Below, one piece after another: positions 52,322 through 61,107 of a stretch of 64,000 bases of DNA. The stretch's first letter is position 1; every line of letters begins with the position of its first letter. This DNA is from Candidatus Accumulibacter proximus. Its GTDB lineage: Bacteria > Pseudomonadota > Gammaproteobacteria > Burkholderiales > Rhodocyclaceae. The translations under genes and the position numbers were made by a program. The notes below the pieces were generated by a model that worked only from the letters and a program-made list of their open reading frames with translations, searched no databases and had not been told where the DNA came from. The stretch covers positions 62,001 through 126,000 of the forward strand of contig JADJMH010000019.1 of NCBI GenBank assembly GCA_016709675.1, in the 5' to 3' direction.

Positions 52322-53761
52322 ATGTATCGAGATACCAAGATCGTTGCCACCCTCGGTCCGGCGTCGTCCAGCGCCGAAGTGCTGGAGCGCATGTTTCGCG
52401 CCGGCGTCGATGTCGTTCGTCTCAACTTCTCTCATGGCAAGGCGGCGGAACATGTCGAGCGCGCCCGCCTCGTCCGCGAGGTGGCCGCCAGTATCGGGCG
52501 GCCGGTTGGCATACTCGCCGATCTCCAGGGGCCCAAGATCCGCGTCGGGAAATTCGCCGACGGCAAGACCTGGCTTGAGCAGGGTGCTCACTTCATTCTC
52601 GATGCCAGATGCGATCTGGGCAATAACGAGCGTGTCGGTCTCGACTACAAGGACTTGACCCGTGACGTCTCGGCGGGCAGCGTCCTGCTGCTTGACGATG
52701 GTCGCATCGTGCTTGACGTTCAGCGGGTGGTTGGTTCGGAGATCTTCACCGTCGTTCGCCACGGTGGCGAACTCTCCGACAACAAGGGCATCAACCGTCA
52801 GGGCGGAGGCCTCTCGGCACCGGCGCTGACCGCCAAGGACATGGATGACATCCGCACGGCAGCCAGCATCGAGGTTGATTTTGTCGCTGTCTCCTTTCCC
52901 AAGAGTGCGGCCGACATGTATATGGCCAAGCAACTGATCCATGCCGCTGGGGGGCAGGCGCAGACCATCGCCAAGATCGAACGCGTCGAAGCTGTGGCGG
53001 CTCTCGAAGAGATCATTGCTTCCTCGGACGGCATCATGGTCGCGCGTGGGGACCTCGCGGTCGAAGTCGGTGATGCAGCCGTGCCAGCTTTACAGAAGCG
53101 CATGATTCACCTGGCGCGCGAAAAGAACAAACTGGCGATCACGGCAACCCAGATGATGGAGTCGATGATTCTATCGCCGGCCCCGACGCGAGCCGAAGTC
53201 TCGGATGTCGCCAACGCCGTGCTCGACGGGACGGACGCGGTCATGCTCTCCGCCGAAACGGCTTCCGGCAGGTATCCCGTTGAAACTGTCGAAGCGATGG
53301 CGCGGGTCTGTCAGGCGGCAGAAAGGTCTGCCGAAGTGACGCTCGACAGCGCGTTTCTCAATCAGGTGTTCACGCGCATCGACCAGACCATCTCCCTGGC
53401 GGCGATCTGGACCGCACATCACCTGAAGGTCAAGGCCATCGCTGCCCTCACCGAGTCGGGCGCGACCGCCCTGTGGATGAGCCGTCTCAACTGTGGTGTT
53501 CCGGTTTACGCACTGACCCCGCGATCTGATGCAGTGACCAGGATGAGCCTCTATCGGGCGGTGTTCCCCTTGTTCATGACCCAGCGCCCGACTACCCGCG
53601 ATGAGCTGCTGCACGATGCCGAGCAACTGCTGATGAATGCGGGAATCGTCGAAAAGGGAGATTTCATCGTGCTCACCGCCGGCGATCCGATGGGTACCAG
53701 CGGCGGCACCAATACGCTCAAGATCGTTCGCGTTGGCGATCAACAGCCACACAAGGTCTAG
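52322..53761 (+). CDS. pyk: Pyruvate kinase
   Basis: 479 residues from ATG 52322, with GAAATAGGAAACC as the leader; upstream frames are unlike the family. The start YRDTKIVATLGPASSS and VARGDLAVEVGDAAVPALQK are signatures, and the catalytic Lys lies in IAKIERVEA. MLSAETASGRYPVETV is the active-site Glu region. It converts phosphoenolpyruvate and ADP to pyruvate and ATP. In related bacteria pgk usually lies between gap and pyk; here only 266 bp remain there. Confidence 0.96.
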   Translation: MYRDTKIVATLGPASSSAEVLERMFRAGVDVVRLNFSHGKAAEHVERARLVREVAASIGRPVGILADLQGPKIRVGKFADGKTWLEQGAHFILDARCDLGNNERVGLDYKDLTRDVSAGSVLLLDDGRIVLDVQRVVGSEIFTVVRHGGELSDNKGINRQGGGLSAPALTAKDMDDIRTAASIEVDFVAVSFPKSAADMYMAKQLIHAAGGQAQTIAKIERVEAVAALEEIIASSDGIMVARGDLAVEVGDAAVPALQKRMIHLAREKNKLAITATQMMESMILSPAPTRAEVSDVANAVLDGTDAVMLSAETASGRYPVETVEAMARVCQAAERSAEVTLDSAFLNQVFTRIDQTISLAAIWTAHHLKVKAIAALTESGATALWMSRLNCGVPVYALTPRSDAVTRMSLYRAVFPLFMTQRPTTRDELLHDAEQLLMNAGIVEKGDFIVLTAGDPMGTSGGTNTLKIVRVGDQQPHKV

Positions 53762-53881
53762 GCCGAAATCCGGTCGAGCGACCTGATCGCCCGGCCGTCG
53801 GCCAGAGAAGGAGTTTTTGGGGAGTCAGCGCCAGCTGCTTCCCGCGCTCGGTTAACCGGGCAATCACTGGAGAAAACAATC

Positions 53882-54946
53882 ATGCCAATCGTATCGATGC
53901 GTCAGTTACTGGACCACGCCGCCGAGAACGGCTATGGTCTGCCCGCTTTCAACGTCAACAACATGGAACAGGTATGGGCCATCATGGAAGCCGCCACTGA
54001 AGTGGACGCGCCGGTGATCATGCAGGCGTCCGCCGGCGCCCGCAAGTACGCTGGCGAGCCCTTCCTGCGCCATCAAATCCTCGCCGCGCTCGAAGCCTAC
54101 CCTCAGATCCCGATCGTCATGCACCAGGATCATGGCCAGTCACCGGCAGTTTGCATGAGCGCGATCCGTTCCGGCTTCTCGTCAGTGATGATGGATGGAT
54201 CCTTGATGGCTGACGGCAAGAGCGTTGCCTCTTATGAATACAACGTCGACGTTACCCGCAAGGTGGTCGAATTCGCGCACGCCATCGGCGTCTCCGTCGA
54301 AGGGGAACTCGGCGTCCTCGGTTCGCTGGAAACCATGCGCGGCGACAAGGAAGATGGTCACGGTGCCGAAGGTCACATGACCCGTGAGCAACTGCTGACC
54401 GATGTCGAGCAGGCGGCAGACTTTGTCAAACTGACACAGTGCGACGCGCTGGCCATCGCCATCGGCACCTCGCACGGCGCCTACAAGTTCACCAAGAAGC
54501 CGACCGGCGATATCCTTGCCATCGAGCGTATCAAGGAGATCCACCAGCGTATCCCGAATTGCCACCTGGTGATGCATGGATCTTCATCGGTGCCGCAGGA
54601 ACTGCTTGCCGAGATTCGCGAGTTTGGCGGCGACATGAAGGAAACCTACGGCGTGCCCGTCGAAGAGATCGTCACTGGCATCAAGCATGGCGTGCGCAAG
54701 GTGAACATCGACACTGACATTCGTCTGGCAATGACCGGCGCCATCCGCCGTTACTTTGCCGAGAACCCGTCGAAGTTTGATCCGCGCGACTACCTCAAGC
54801 CGGCTCGCGAGGCGGCCAAGAAGATCTGTCGCGCCCGTTTCGAGGCTTTCGGTACGGCCGGCCAGGCCGGCAAGATCAAAGTCATCCCGCTCGACAAGAT
54901 GGCCGAACGTTACAGCAGCGGAGAGCTGAAGCAGACCGTTCGCTGA
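53882..54946 (+). CDS. fba: Fructose-1,6-bisphosphate aldolase, class II
   Basis: 354 residues. The zinc-site motif is VMHQDHGQSPAVC, followed by VEGELGVLG and a glycine-rich phosphate-binding HGSSSVPQE. It splits fructose bisphosphate to glyceraldehyde-3-phosphate and dihydroxyacetone phosphate, and is also used for sedoheptulose bisphosphate in the Calvin cycle. The 354-residue length and the sequence are of the Calvin-Benson/proteobacterial FbaA-like subtype. It follows pyk by 120 bp and ends at a terminator. Confidence 0.96.
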   Translation: MPIVSMRQLLDHAAENGYGLPAFNVNNMEQVWAIMEAATEVDAPVIMQASAGARKYAGEPFLRHQILAALEAYPQIPIVMHQDHGQSPAVCMSAIRSGFSSVMMDGSLMADGKSVASYEYNVDVTRKVVEFAHAIGVSVEGELGVLGSLETMRGDKEDGHGAEGHMTREQLLTDVEQAADFVKLTQCDALAIAIGTSHGAYKFTKKPTGDILAIERIKEIHQRIPNCHLVMHGSSSVPQELLAEIREFGGDMKETYGVPVEEIVTGIKHGVRKVNIDTDIRLAMTGAIRRYFAENPSKFDPRDYLKPAREAAKKICRARFEAFGTAGQAGKIKVIPLDKMAERYSSGELKQTVR

Positions 54947-54958
54947 TCGCTTCCCAGA

Positions 54959-54989
54959 GGCCGCGGCGCTCCCAACGAGTGTCGCGGCC
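54959..54989 (+). terminator. Hairpin after fba
   Basis: GGCCGCG-GCGCTC with GAGTGT-CGCGGCC forms a 13-bp stem (two G-U pairs) and a 5-base loop, 13 bases after the fba stop. T-run absent, but position and stability fit a terminator. Confidence 0.6.
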
Positions 54990-55004
54990 ATTGCTGGACC
55001 ATAG

Positions 55005-56324
55005 GTGTACAACGCCATCCTCCCGATTGCCGAACTCGCAGTACATCCACTGCGCGAGCTACTGAACGACGAGTTTCACGCCCGACCGCCAATGCCGCTG
55101 AGCAGTCCGGTGCTGGTTTCGCACTTGGTGTTCACGCAGGACTCGTCGGCATTGGCGGTCGAACGGAACAGACTCTGCCGACTCGGCCAGACCCAGTCGG
55201 GCAAGTTGCTCACCAGTTCCGACACCTGTCTGGTTTTCGATGGCGGATCTTTCCTCCTCCGCTGGGAGCTGCACACCGAGTTTTCAAGCTACACGGTCTT
55301 TCGTTCGCTGCCGCCTGGCGATCCGCGGAATTCCGAAGCAACCGCGCTCGACGTGCTGCCGACCGAGTGGCTACGGACACTGCCAGGGGAGATGATCGTC
55401 GCCACCCATGTCGAGTTGCGTTCAAGTGGTGAATTGTCCCCGGAATCGGTCACCGCCCGCCTGACGCCGACAGGTCGCCAGATGGTCGCCGCGCAGGTGG
55501 CCGACAGAGCCGCCTGGGTGTTCTCCGACTTCATTTTTGACCAGGGCTTTTCGCGCTTCATTGTACTGGATGTTTCACTGACACAAAGGCAGGCCGGTCG
55601 GACGGTTCAGCGGCTGCTGGAGATCGAGACCTATCGCTTGCTGGCCCTGCTCGCGCTGCCGGTTGCCAAGGAAGTCGGCGGCTGGTTGACCGGTGCTGAA
55701 CAGCAGCTGGCCGAGATGGTCGACCATATCGGCCAAGCCAGCTCGCCAGGCGATGAACGCGAGGTACTGGCCGATCTGACCCGACTTGCCGCCGAGGTTG
55801 AGCACTCGGTTGCCCGGACGACCTTCCGCTTCGGCGCCGCGCGCGCCTACCATGACCTGGTGATGCAGCGCATCGACGAACTGCGCGAGGTTCGTGTTGC
55901 CGGCTGCCCCACCTTCCACGAAATCATGCAGCGCCGCCTGCTGCCGGCGATGCATACCTGCGTCGCGATGGCCAACCGCCAGGACGATCTCTCCGACCGC
56001 TTGGCGCGCACCAGCCAGCTCCTGCGAACTCGGGTCGACGTTGAACTCGAACGTCAGAATCAGGAGCAACTGACGCAGATGAACCGGCGTGCCAGACTGC
56101 AGTTGCGCCTACAGGAGACGGTCGAAGGTCTGTCGGTCGTCGCCATCACCTACTATGCTTCGCAACTTGTGCACTATCTCGCCAAGGGCGGCAAGATTCT
56201 GTTTCCGGAGATCTCGCCGGAAATCGCTGCCGCCGTCTCGATCCCGCTGATTGCCGGCTTCTTGATGCTCGGTATCCGGCGGATGCGCGGGAGACTGCGC
56301 CAGGCGGAGGACAGCGAACACTGA
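55005..56324 (+). CDS. DUF3422 family protein
   Basis: 439 residues from GTG 55005. The N-terminal HPLRELLNDEFHARPPMPL is the family signature. A long helical and partly coiled-coil middle carries LLRTRVDVELERQNQEQLTQ, and a C-terminal membrane segment pair (VAITYYASQLVHYLAKGG and ISIPLIAGFLMLGI-like) ends it. It is related to membrane-anchored proteins found in many alpha- and betaproteobacteria; function unknown. It stands alone between terminators. Confidence 0.85.
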   Translation: MYNAILPIAELAVHPLRELLNDEFHARPPMPLSSPVLVSHLVFTQDSSALAVERNRLCRLGQTQSGKLLTSSDTCLVFDGGSFLLRWELHTEFSSYTVFRSLPPGDPRNSEATALDVLPTEWLRTLPGEMIVATHVELRSSGELSPESVTARLTPTGRQMVAAQVADRAAWVFSDFIFDQGFSRFIVLDVSLTQRQAGRTVQRLLEIETYRLLALLALPVAKEVGGWLTGAEQQLAEMVDHIGQASSPGDEREVLADLTRLAAEVEHSVARTTFRFGAARAYHDLVMQRIDELREVRVAGCPTFHEIMQRRLLPAMHTCVAMANRQDDLSDRLARTSQLLRTRVDVELERQNQEQLTQMNRRARLQLRLQETVEGLSVVAITYYASQLVHYLAKGGKILFPEISPEIAAAVSIPLIAGFLMLGIRRMRGRLRQAEDSEH

Positions 56325-56434
56325 GCACTGGCAGACGATGGGGTCACGGCTCTCCGACCAGCAGGCGATCTGCCCTATAATCCCAGCGCTCCAGCTTCCT
56401 CTCTGGATTCCCTTTCCCTCAACGGATCAAGCAC

Positions 56435-57373
56435 GTGACCGAAGCTCTCTTTGAATCGACGATCGCCAGTCTGCCACTGCTCGGCCGCGGCAAGGTACGA
56501 GATATCTATGCGATCGACCACGACAGGCTGCTGATCGTGACCAGCGACCGCATTTCGGCCTTTGACGTCATCTTGCCGGACCCGGTGCCGGGCAAGGGCA
56601 AGGTCCTGACCCGACTGGCCAGTTTCTGGTTCAGCAAGCTCGCCGCCATCGTGCCCAACCAGCTGACCGGCATCGATCCGGAAACGGTGGTCGCTGCCAG
56701 CGAGCGTACGCAGGTGCGTGGCCGGGCTCTGGTCGTCAAGCGGCTGCGGCCGCTGCCGATTGAGGCGGTGGTCCGCGGCTATCTGATTGGCTCGGGGTGG
56801 AAGGACTACCAGGCCAGCGGCAGCGTTTGCGGCATCCCTCTGCCGGCAGGACTCCGTCTGGCGAGCCGGTTGCCGAAGCCGATCTTCACCCCGGCGACCA
56901 AGGCGGCAATCGGCGATCACGATGAAAATGTCTCCTTCGAGCGAGCGCAGGCCGACTGTGCGACTGCGCTCGCCGACCTTCTGGCGGCCACCGGCACGAG
57001 CGGCGACGAGATCGCCGCCCAGGCACGCGACGCGGCCATTGCACTGTACACTGCCGCCGCCGAGCATGCCGTTGCGTGCGGCATCATCATTGCCGACACC
57101 AAGTTCGAATTCGGCCTCGACGCTGCCGGGACGCTGCACCTGATCGATGAAGCGCTGACCCCCGATTCATCGCGTTTCTGGCCGGCTGACGACTATCACG
57201 AAGGCAGCAATCCGCCGTCTTACGACAAGCAGTACCTGCGCGACTATCTGGAGACGCTGGACTGGAACAAGGAGGCGCCAGGTCCCCGGCTGCCTTCAGC
57301 GGTGCTTGCCGGCACCCGTGCCAGGTATGTCGAGGCCTGCGAGCGCCTGACCGGCGAAACCTTCGTCGATTGA
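56435..57373 (+). CDS. purC: Phosphoribosylaminoimidazole-succinocarboxamide synthase
   Basis: 312 residues. The motifs GRGKVRDIYAIDHDRLLIVTSD and IEAVVRGYLIGSGWKDYQ are clear, with DTKFEFGLD, LIDEALTPDSSRFWPAD and SYDKQYLRDYLE. It joins aspartate to CAIR in purine synthesis. The ~310-residue form is that of beta/gammaproteobacteria. It follows DUF3422 by 110 bp. It is often near fba and pyk in this group. Confidence 0.96.
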   Translation: MTEALFESTIASLPLLGRGKVRDIYAIDHDRLLIVTSDRISAFDVILPDPVPGKGKVLTRLASFWFSKLAAIVPNQLTGIDPETVVAASERTQVRGRALVVKRLRPLPIEAVVRGYLIGSGWKDYQASGSVCGIPLPAGLRLASRLPKPIFTPATKAAIGDHDENVSFERAQADCATALADLLAATGTSGDEIAAQARDAAIALYTAAAEHAVACGIIIADTKFEFGLDAAGTLHLIDEALTPDSSRFWPADDYHEGSNPPSYDKQYLRDYLETLDWNKEAPGPRLPSAVLAGTRARYVEACERLTGETFVD

Positions 57374-57431
57374 CCGGCTCGCCGGCGCCACCAACACGAG
57401 ATGTCCGTCGACATCCCCAAAAGGAGAACGC

Positions 57432-58205
57432 ATGGGTCTGGAGTCAACTCTCCCTGAGCGCGGTCACCCCCCGCCCAAAGTCCGCAGCGTCTCGATGGCT
57501 CGGCCATTTGCCTGGCTGGCGGGGGGTTGGCGTGATCTTCGCGCTAACCCGATTGCCAGTCTGGCTTACGGCCTGCTGTTCGCGATTGCCGGCGACCTGA
57601 TCACGATTTTTGCCTGGCGCAATGGACAGCTGTTCATCGTCGCCACATCCGGCTTTTTCCTGATCGCCCCGTTGCTGGCCGGCGGACTTTACGAGATCAG
57701 CCGGAGACTAGAAGCCGGACAGTCTTCGACCTTTTTCGTGTCGCTGGCCGGCGGCCGGCGAAATGCCGAGGAACTCGCCAAGCTCGGGTTGCTGTTGGGG
57801 GTCATTGGCTTTGCCTGGGAACGCATCTCGGCGCTGCTGTTCGCTCTCCTCGCACCAAATATCGCCCCCGATCTGCTGACGCTGCTGGCCGAGATCCACC
57901 TGTCCACAGACCATCGCGACCTGCTGTTGATCTGGATCCTGATCGGTGGCACGCTGGCACTGCTGGTCTTTGCCATCACGGTGGTCTCGGTACCCCTGCT
58001 GCTCGATCGCAAGACGGACTTCATCACCGCCATGCGCACCAGTCTGCGCGCCGTTGATGCCAACCTTCTGGTCATGGTTTTCTGGGGGGCGATAGTGGTT
58101 ACGTTGACCGCAATCGGCTTTCTAACGCTGTTCTTCGGACTGATCGTTCTCATGCCGCTGATCGGCCATGCTTCATGGCACGCTTATCGCGACCTTGTAG
58201 AATAG
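57432..58205 (+). CDS. DUF2189 family membrane protein
   Basis: 257 residues with about six helices: FAWLAGGWRDLRANPIASL marks the DUF2189 start, and later helices include GGTLALLVFAITVVSVPLLL and LIVLMPLIGHASWHAYRDL. An AAGGAGA site precedes ATG. Family members are inner-membrane proteins of unknown role, often found near cytochrome or regulatory genes. It lies 58 bp after purC. Confidence 0.88.
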   Translation: MGLESTLPERGHPPPKVRSVSMARPFAWLAGGWRDLRANPIASLAYGLLFAIAGDLITIFAWRNGQLFIVATSGFFLIAPLLAGGLYEISRRLEAGQSSTFFVSLAGGRRNAEELAKLGLLLGVIGFAWERISALLFALLAPNIAPDLLTLLAEIHLSTDHRDLLLIWILIGGTLALLVFAITVVSVPLLLDRKTDFITAMRTSLRAVDANLLVMVFWGAIVVTLTAIGFLTLFFGLIVLMPLIGHASWHAYRDLVE

Positions 58206-58268
58206 GCACGAAGCTGTGCGGCGCTGACTGGCGTCGACCACCGCTCTTCTGAAACCACGGACTCCCCG

Positions 58269-60377
58269 ATGACTGTCAACAAACTGCAAGAGATCCCACT
58301 GTTGAACCCGCTGCTCGACTTCTCCAGCCTGCCTCGCTTTGACGAGATTGCCCCGGGGGATGTGCAACCGGCGATCAGCCGTTTGCTCGATCACTGCCGC
58401 GCCCTGGTCGATCGCCTGAGTTCCGACGCCGTCGGTGCGACCTGGGCTGATTTCGCCGCGCCACTGGGCGATGGCTTTGAACAACTGTCGCGTGCCTGGG
58501 GAATCGTCGGTCATGTTCACTCGGTCAACGACATTCCGGAGTGGCGCGACGCCTACAACGGCATGCTGCCCGAGGTGTCCCGCTTCTACGCCGAGGTCGG
58601 CCAGAACCTCAAGCTCTTCGCCAAGTACAAGGCAATCGCCGGGAGCGCGGAATACGCTGGCCTGTCGGCGGCCCAGCGTCGGGTCGTAGATAACGAGCTG
58701 CGCGATTTCCGTCTCAGTGGGGCGGAGCTGCCCGAGGACAGCAAGCCGCGTTTTCAGGCGATTTCCGAGGATCTGGCGCAGCTTTCGGCCAAGTTCTCCG
58801 AGAACCTGCTCGACGCCACCAACGCCTTTGCTGAACTGGTGACAGACGAGGCCGAACTCGCTGGTTTGCCTGACGACGCTCGGCAAGCTGCCCGCGAGGC
58901 CGCCGAACAGGAGGGCAAGAGCGGCTGGAAGTTCACCCTGCACATGCCCTCGTACCTGCCGGTGATGCAATACGCGGACAGTCGTCGCCTGCGCGCTGCG
59001 ATGTACCGGGCGTACGCGACACGCGCCGCCGAATCCGGCGCCGTCGAACTCGACAATACGCCGCTGATCCGCCGGATTCTCGAACTGCGCCGGGAGCAGG
59101 CGCAAATGCTCGGCTACGCCAACTTTGCCGAAGTCTCACTGGTGCCGAAGATGGCCGAATCGGTGCCGCAGGTGCTTGCTTTCCTGCGCGATCTGGCGGT
59201 CAGGGCGAGGCCCTTTGCCGAGAAGGACGTTGCCGACCTGCGTGCCTTCGCCCGAGACCAGCTCGCTCTCGAGACGATGGAGCCCTGGGATATCGGCTAC
59301 GTTTCCGAAAAGTTGCTGCAGGCACGTTATGCCTTCTCTGAACAGGAAGTGAAGCAGTACTTCACTGAGGACAAGGTTCTCGCCGGGTTATTCACTGTCA
59401 TCGAAAGCCTGTTCGGCGTCCACCTCAAGCCCGACTGCGCGCCGGTATGGCACGAGGACGTCCGTTTCTTCCGTATCGAAACGCCCGCCGGTGAACTGGT
59501 CGGACAGTTCTACCTCGACCTCTACGCCCGTCCAACAAAGCGTGGCGGTGCCTGGATGGACGAGGCGATTGGTCGCCGCAGAATAATGCGGCAGGAGTCG
59601 CTCGCCACAATCAGCGACGGCATTCAGAAACCGGTCGCCTATCTCAACTGCAATTTCTCGCGACCAATCGGCGAGAAGGATGGCAAGGCCCGACCGGCGA
59701 TCTTCACACACGACGAAGTCAGTACGCTCTTCCACGAGACCGGGCATGGCCTGCACCACCTGTTGACACAGGTCGACGAACTGGGCGTCGCCGGGATCCA
59801 TGGCGTCGAGTGGGATGCCGTTGAGTTGCCATCGCAATTCATGGAGAACTATTGCTGGGAGTGGCGTGTTCTGCAGGGTATGACCGGCCATATCGATACC
59901 GGCCAGCCGCTGCCACGCGCACTGTTCGACAAGATGCTGGCAGCGAGGAACTTCCAGAGCGGCCTGCAGACGCTTCGCCAGGTGGAGTTTTCGCTCTTTG
60001 ACCTGCTGCTGCACAGCGACTATGACCCGGCGGGCGAACGCAGTGTGCTCGAACTGCTGGCCGATGTCCGACGCGAAGTGGCGGTCCTGGTACCACCCGA
60101 ATGGCACCGCTTCCCGAACAGCTTCGCGCACATCTTCGCCGGTGGTTACGGCGCCGGTTACTACAGCTACAAGTGGGCCGAGGTCCTTTCGGCCGACTGT
60201 TACGGCGCTTTTGAAGAGGCCGGCAATCCCTTCGACCAGATCACCGGGCGGCGCTTCCTGAGCGAGATACTTTCGGTCGGCGGCAGCCGTTCGGCGATCG
60301 ACAGCTTCCGTGCCTTCCGCGGCCGCGAGCCTCAGGTCGATGCCCTGCTCCGGCACAGCGGCATGATCACAGCCTGA
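58269..60377 (+). CDS. prlC: Oligopeptidase A (M3 metallopeptidase)
   Basis: 702 residues. The zinc motif HETGH lies at about residue 488 in TLFHETGHGLHHLL, with the downstream Glu in FMENYCWEW. The N-terminus NPLLDFSSLPRFDEIAPGDV and the later FFRIETPAGELVGQFYLDLYARP match PrlC/OpdA. A cytosolic peptidase that degrades signal peptides and small peptides. The length is close to the E. coli enzyme (680). It follows DUF2189 by 63 bp. Confidence 0.95.
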   Translation: MTVNKLQEIPLLNPLLDFSSLPRFDEIAPGDVQPAISRLLDHCRALVDRLSSDAVGATWADFAAPLGDGFEQLSRAWGIVGHVHSVNDIPEWRDAYNGMLPEVSRFYAEVGQNLKLFAKYKAIAGSAEYAGLSAAQRRVVDNELRDFRLSGAELPEDSKPRFQAISEDLAQLSAKFSENLLDATNAFAELVTDEAELAGLPDDARQAAREAAEQEGKSGWKFTLHMPSYLPVMQYADSRRLRAAMYRAYATRAAESGAVELDNTPLIRRILELRREQAQMLGYANFAEVSLVPKMAESVPQVLAFLRDLAVRARPFAEKDVADLRAFARDQLALETMEPWDIGYVSEKLLQARYAFSEQEVKQYFTEDKVLAGLFTVIESLFGVHLKPDCAPVWHEDVRFFRIETPAGELVGQFYLDLYARPTKRGGAWMDEAIGRRRIMRQESLATISDGIQKPVAYLNCNFSRPIGEKDGKARPAIFTHDEVSTLFHETGHGLHHLLTQVDELGVAGIHGVEWDAVELPSQFMENYCWEWRVLQGMTGHIDTGQPLPRALFDKMLAARNFQSGLQTLRQVEFSLFDLLLHSDYDPAGERSVLELLADVRREVAVLVPPEWHRFPNSFAHIFAGGYGAGYYSYKWAEVLSADCYGAFEEAGNPFDQITGRRFLSEILSVGGSRSAIDSFRAFRGREPQVDALLRHSGMITA

Positions 60378-60395
60378 TTATCGAGGACTTGCAGC

Positions 60396-60923
60396 ATGTT
60401 CACTCCAGCTATTACGCGCGTCGCCGGATTGGCCGCACTTGCCGCTCTCCTGCTGGCCAGCCCGGCCGTCAGCGCAGAGACCACTTACCGCTGGATCGAT
60501 CCAAACACGGGCCGCACAGTGATCTCCGACCTGCCGCCGCCACCGGGAGTCAGGCAGGTCACCAAGTACACGACGACCATGGGCGGTGGTGACCGGCAAC
60601 CTTCCTACGCAGTCCGCCAGGCGAGTGAGAAGTTCCCGGTGGTGCTCTATACCAGTGCCGGTTGCGGCGACCCGTGCAAGCAGGCGCGTGCCCTGCTCAA
60701 TGGCCGTGGCGTTCCTTTCGCCGAGAAAGTGCTGGAAAGCGAGGATGATGTGACTGAACTCGGCCGGAAACTCGGCGGTGAAGCTCAGCTACCCAGCATC
60801 AGCGTCGGCCGGCAAAGTGCTCGGGGTTTCGAACCCGTCGCATGGAACGAGCTCCTTGACGCAGCCACTTATCCGGCCACCGCTCCCTACCGCGCCAGGA
60901 CCCCCGAAAAGCGTCCTGATTGA
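60396..60923 (+). CDS. Exported DUF4124-glutaredoxin fusion protein
   Basis: 175 residues. A signal peptide spans 1-27 (LAALAALLLASPAVSA). DUF4124 follows (TYRWIDPNTGRTVISDLPPP), then a glutaredoxin fold with VVLYTSAGCGDPCKQARALL, an active-site C-G-D-P-C that is not the usual C-x-x-C. Such periplasmic proteins probably handle thiol-disulfide exchange or bind partners; enzyme activity is unproven. It lies 18 bp after prlC and may share its transcript. Confidence 0.85.
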   Translation: MFTPAITRVAGLAALAALLLASPAVSAETTYRWIDPNTGRTVISDLPPPPGVRQVTKYTTTMGGGDRQPSYAVRQASEKFPVVLYTSAGCGDPCKQARALLNGRGVPFAEKVLESEDDVTELGRKLGGEAQLPSISVGRQSARGFEPVAWNELLDAATYPATAPYRARTPEKRPD

Positions 60924-61048
60924 GGCTCTCTCCCTGGCGTGCGAAGCAGTCGTGAGTCAGGGCGGAGGAGACGCGCGATCCTGTGCTGCGAGGGGCTGGT
61001 GAGCGATCTCAAGCCCTTGGCGGAGGGTCCACTGCAAAGGCACAAATG

Positions 61049-61084
61049 AAACGGCCCGGAAGCGGATACGCTCCCGGGCCGTTT
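61049..61084. terminator. Bidirectional terminator between the glutaredoxin gene and actP
   Basis: AAACGGCCCGG...CCGGGCCGTTT with an inner AGCG/CGCT pair and GATA loop makes a long hairpin of about 15 bp. A-rich on one side and T-rich on the other, it suits termination in both directions for convergent genes. Confidence 0.8.
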
Positions 61085-61107
61085 GCCGATCAGGCCGGCG
61101 GAACTAC

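Noticed and set aside
60815..60835. tRNA T-loop-like GTTTCGAACCC
   Set aside because: It lies inside the glutaredoxin coding frame, and no acceptor stem or cloverleaf can be built.
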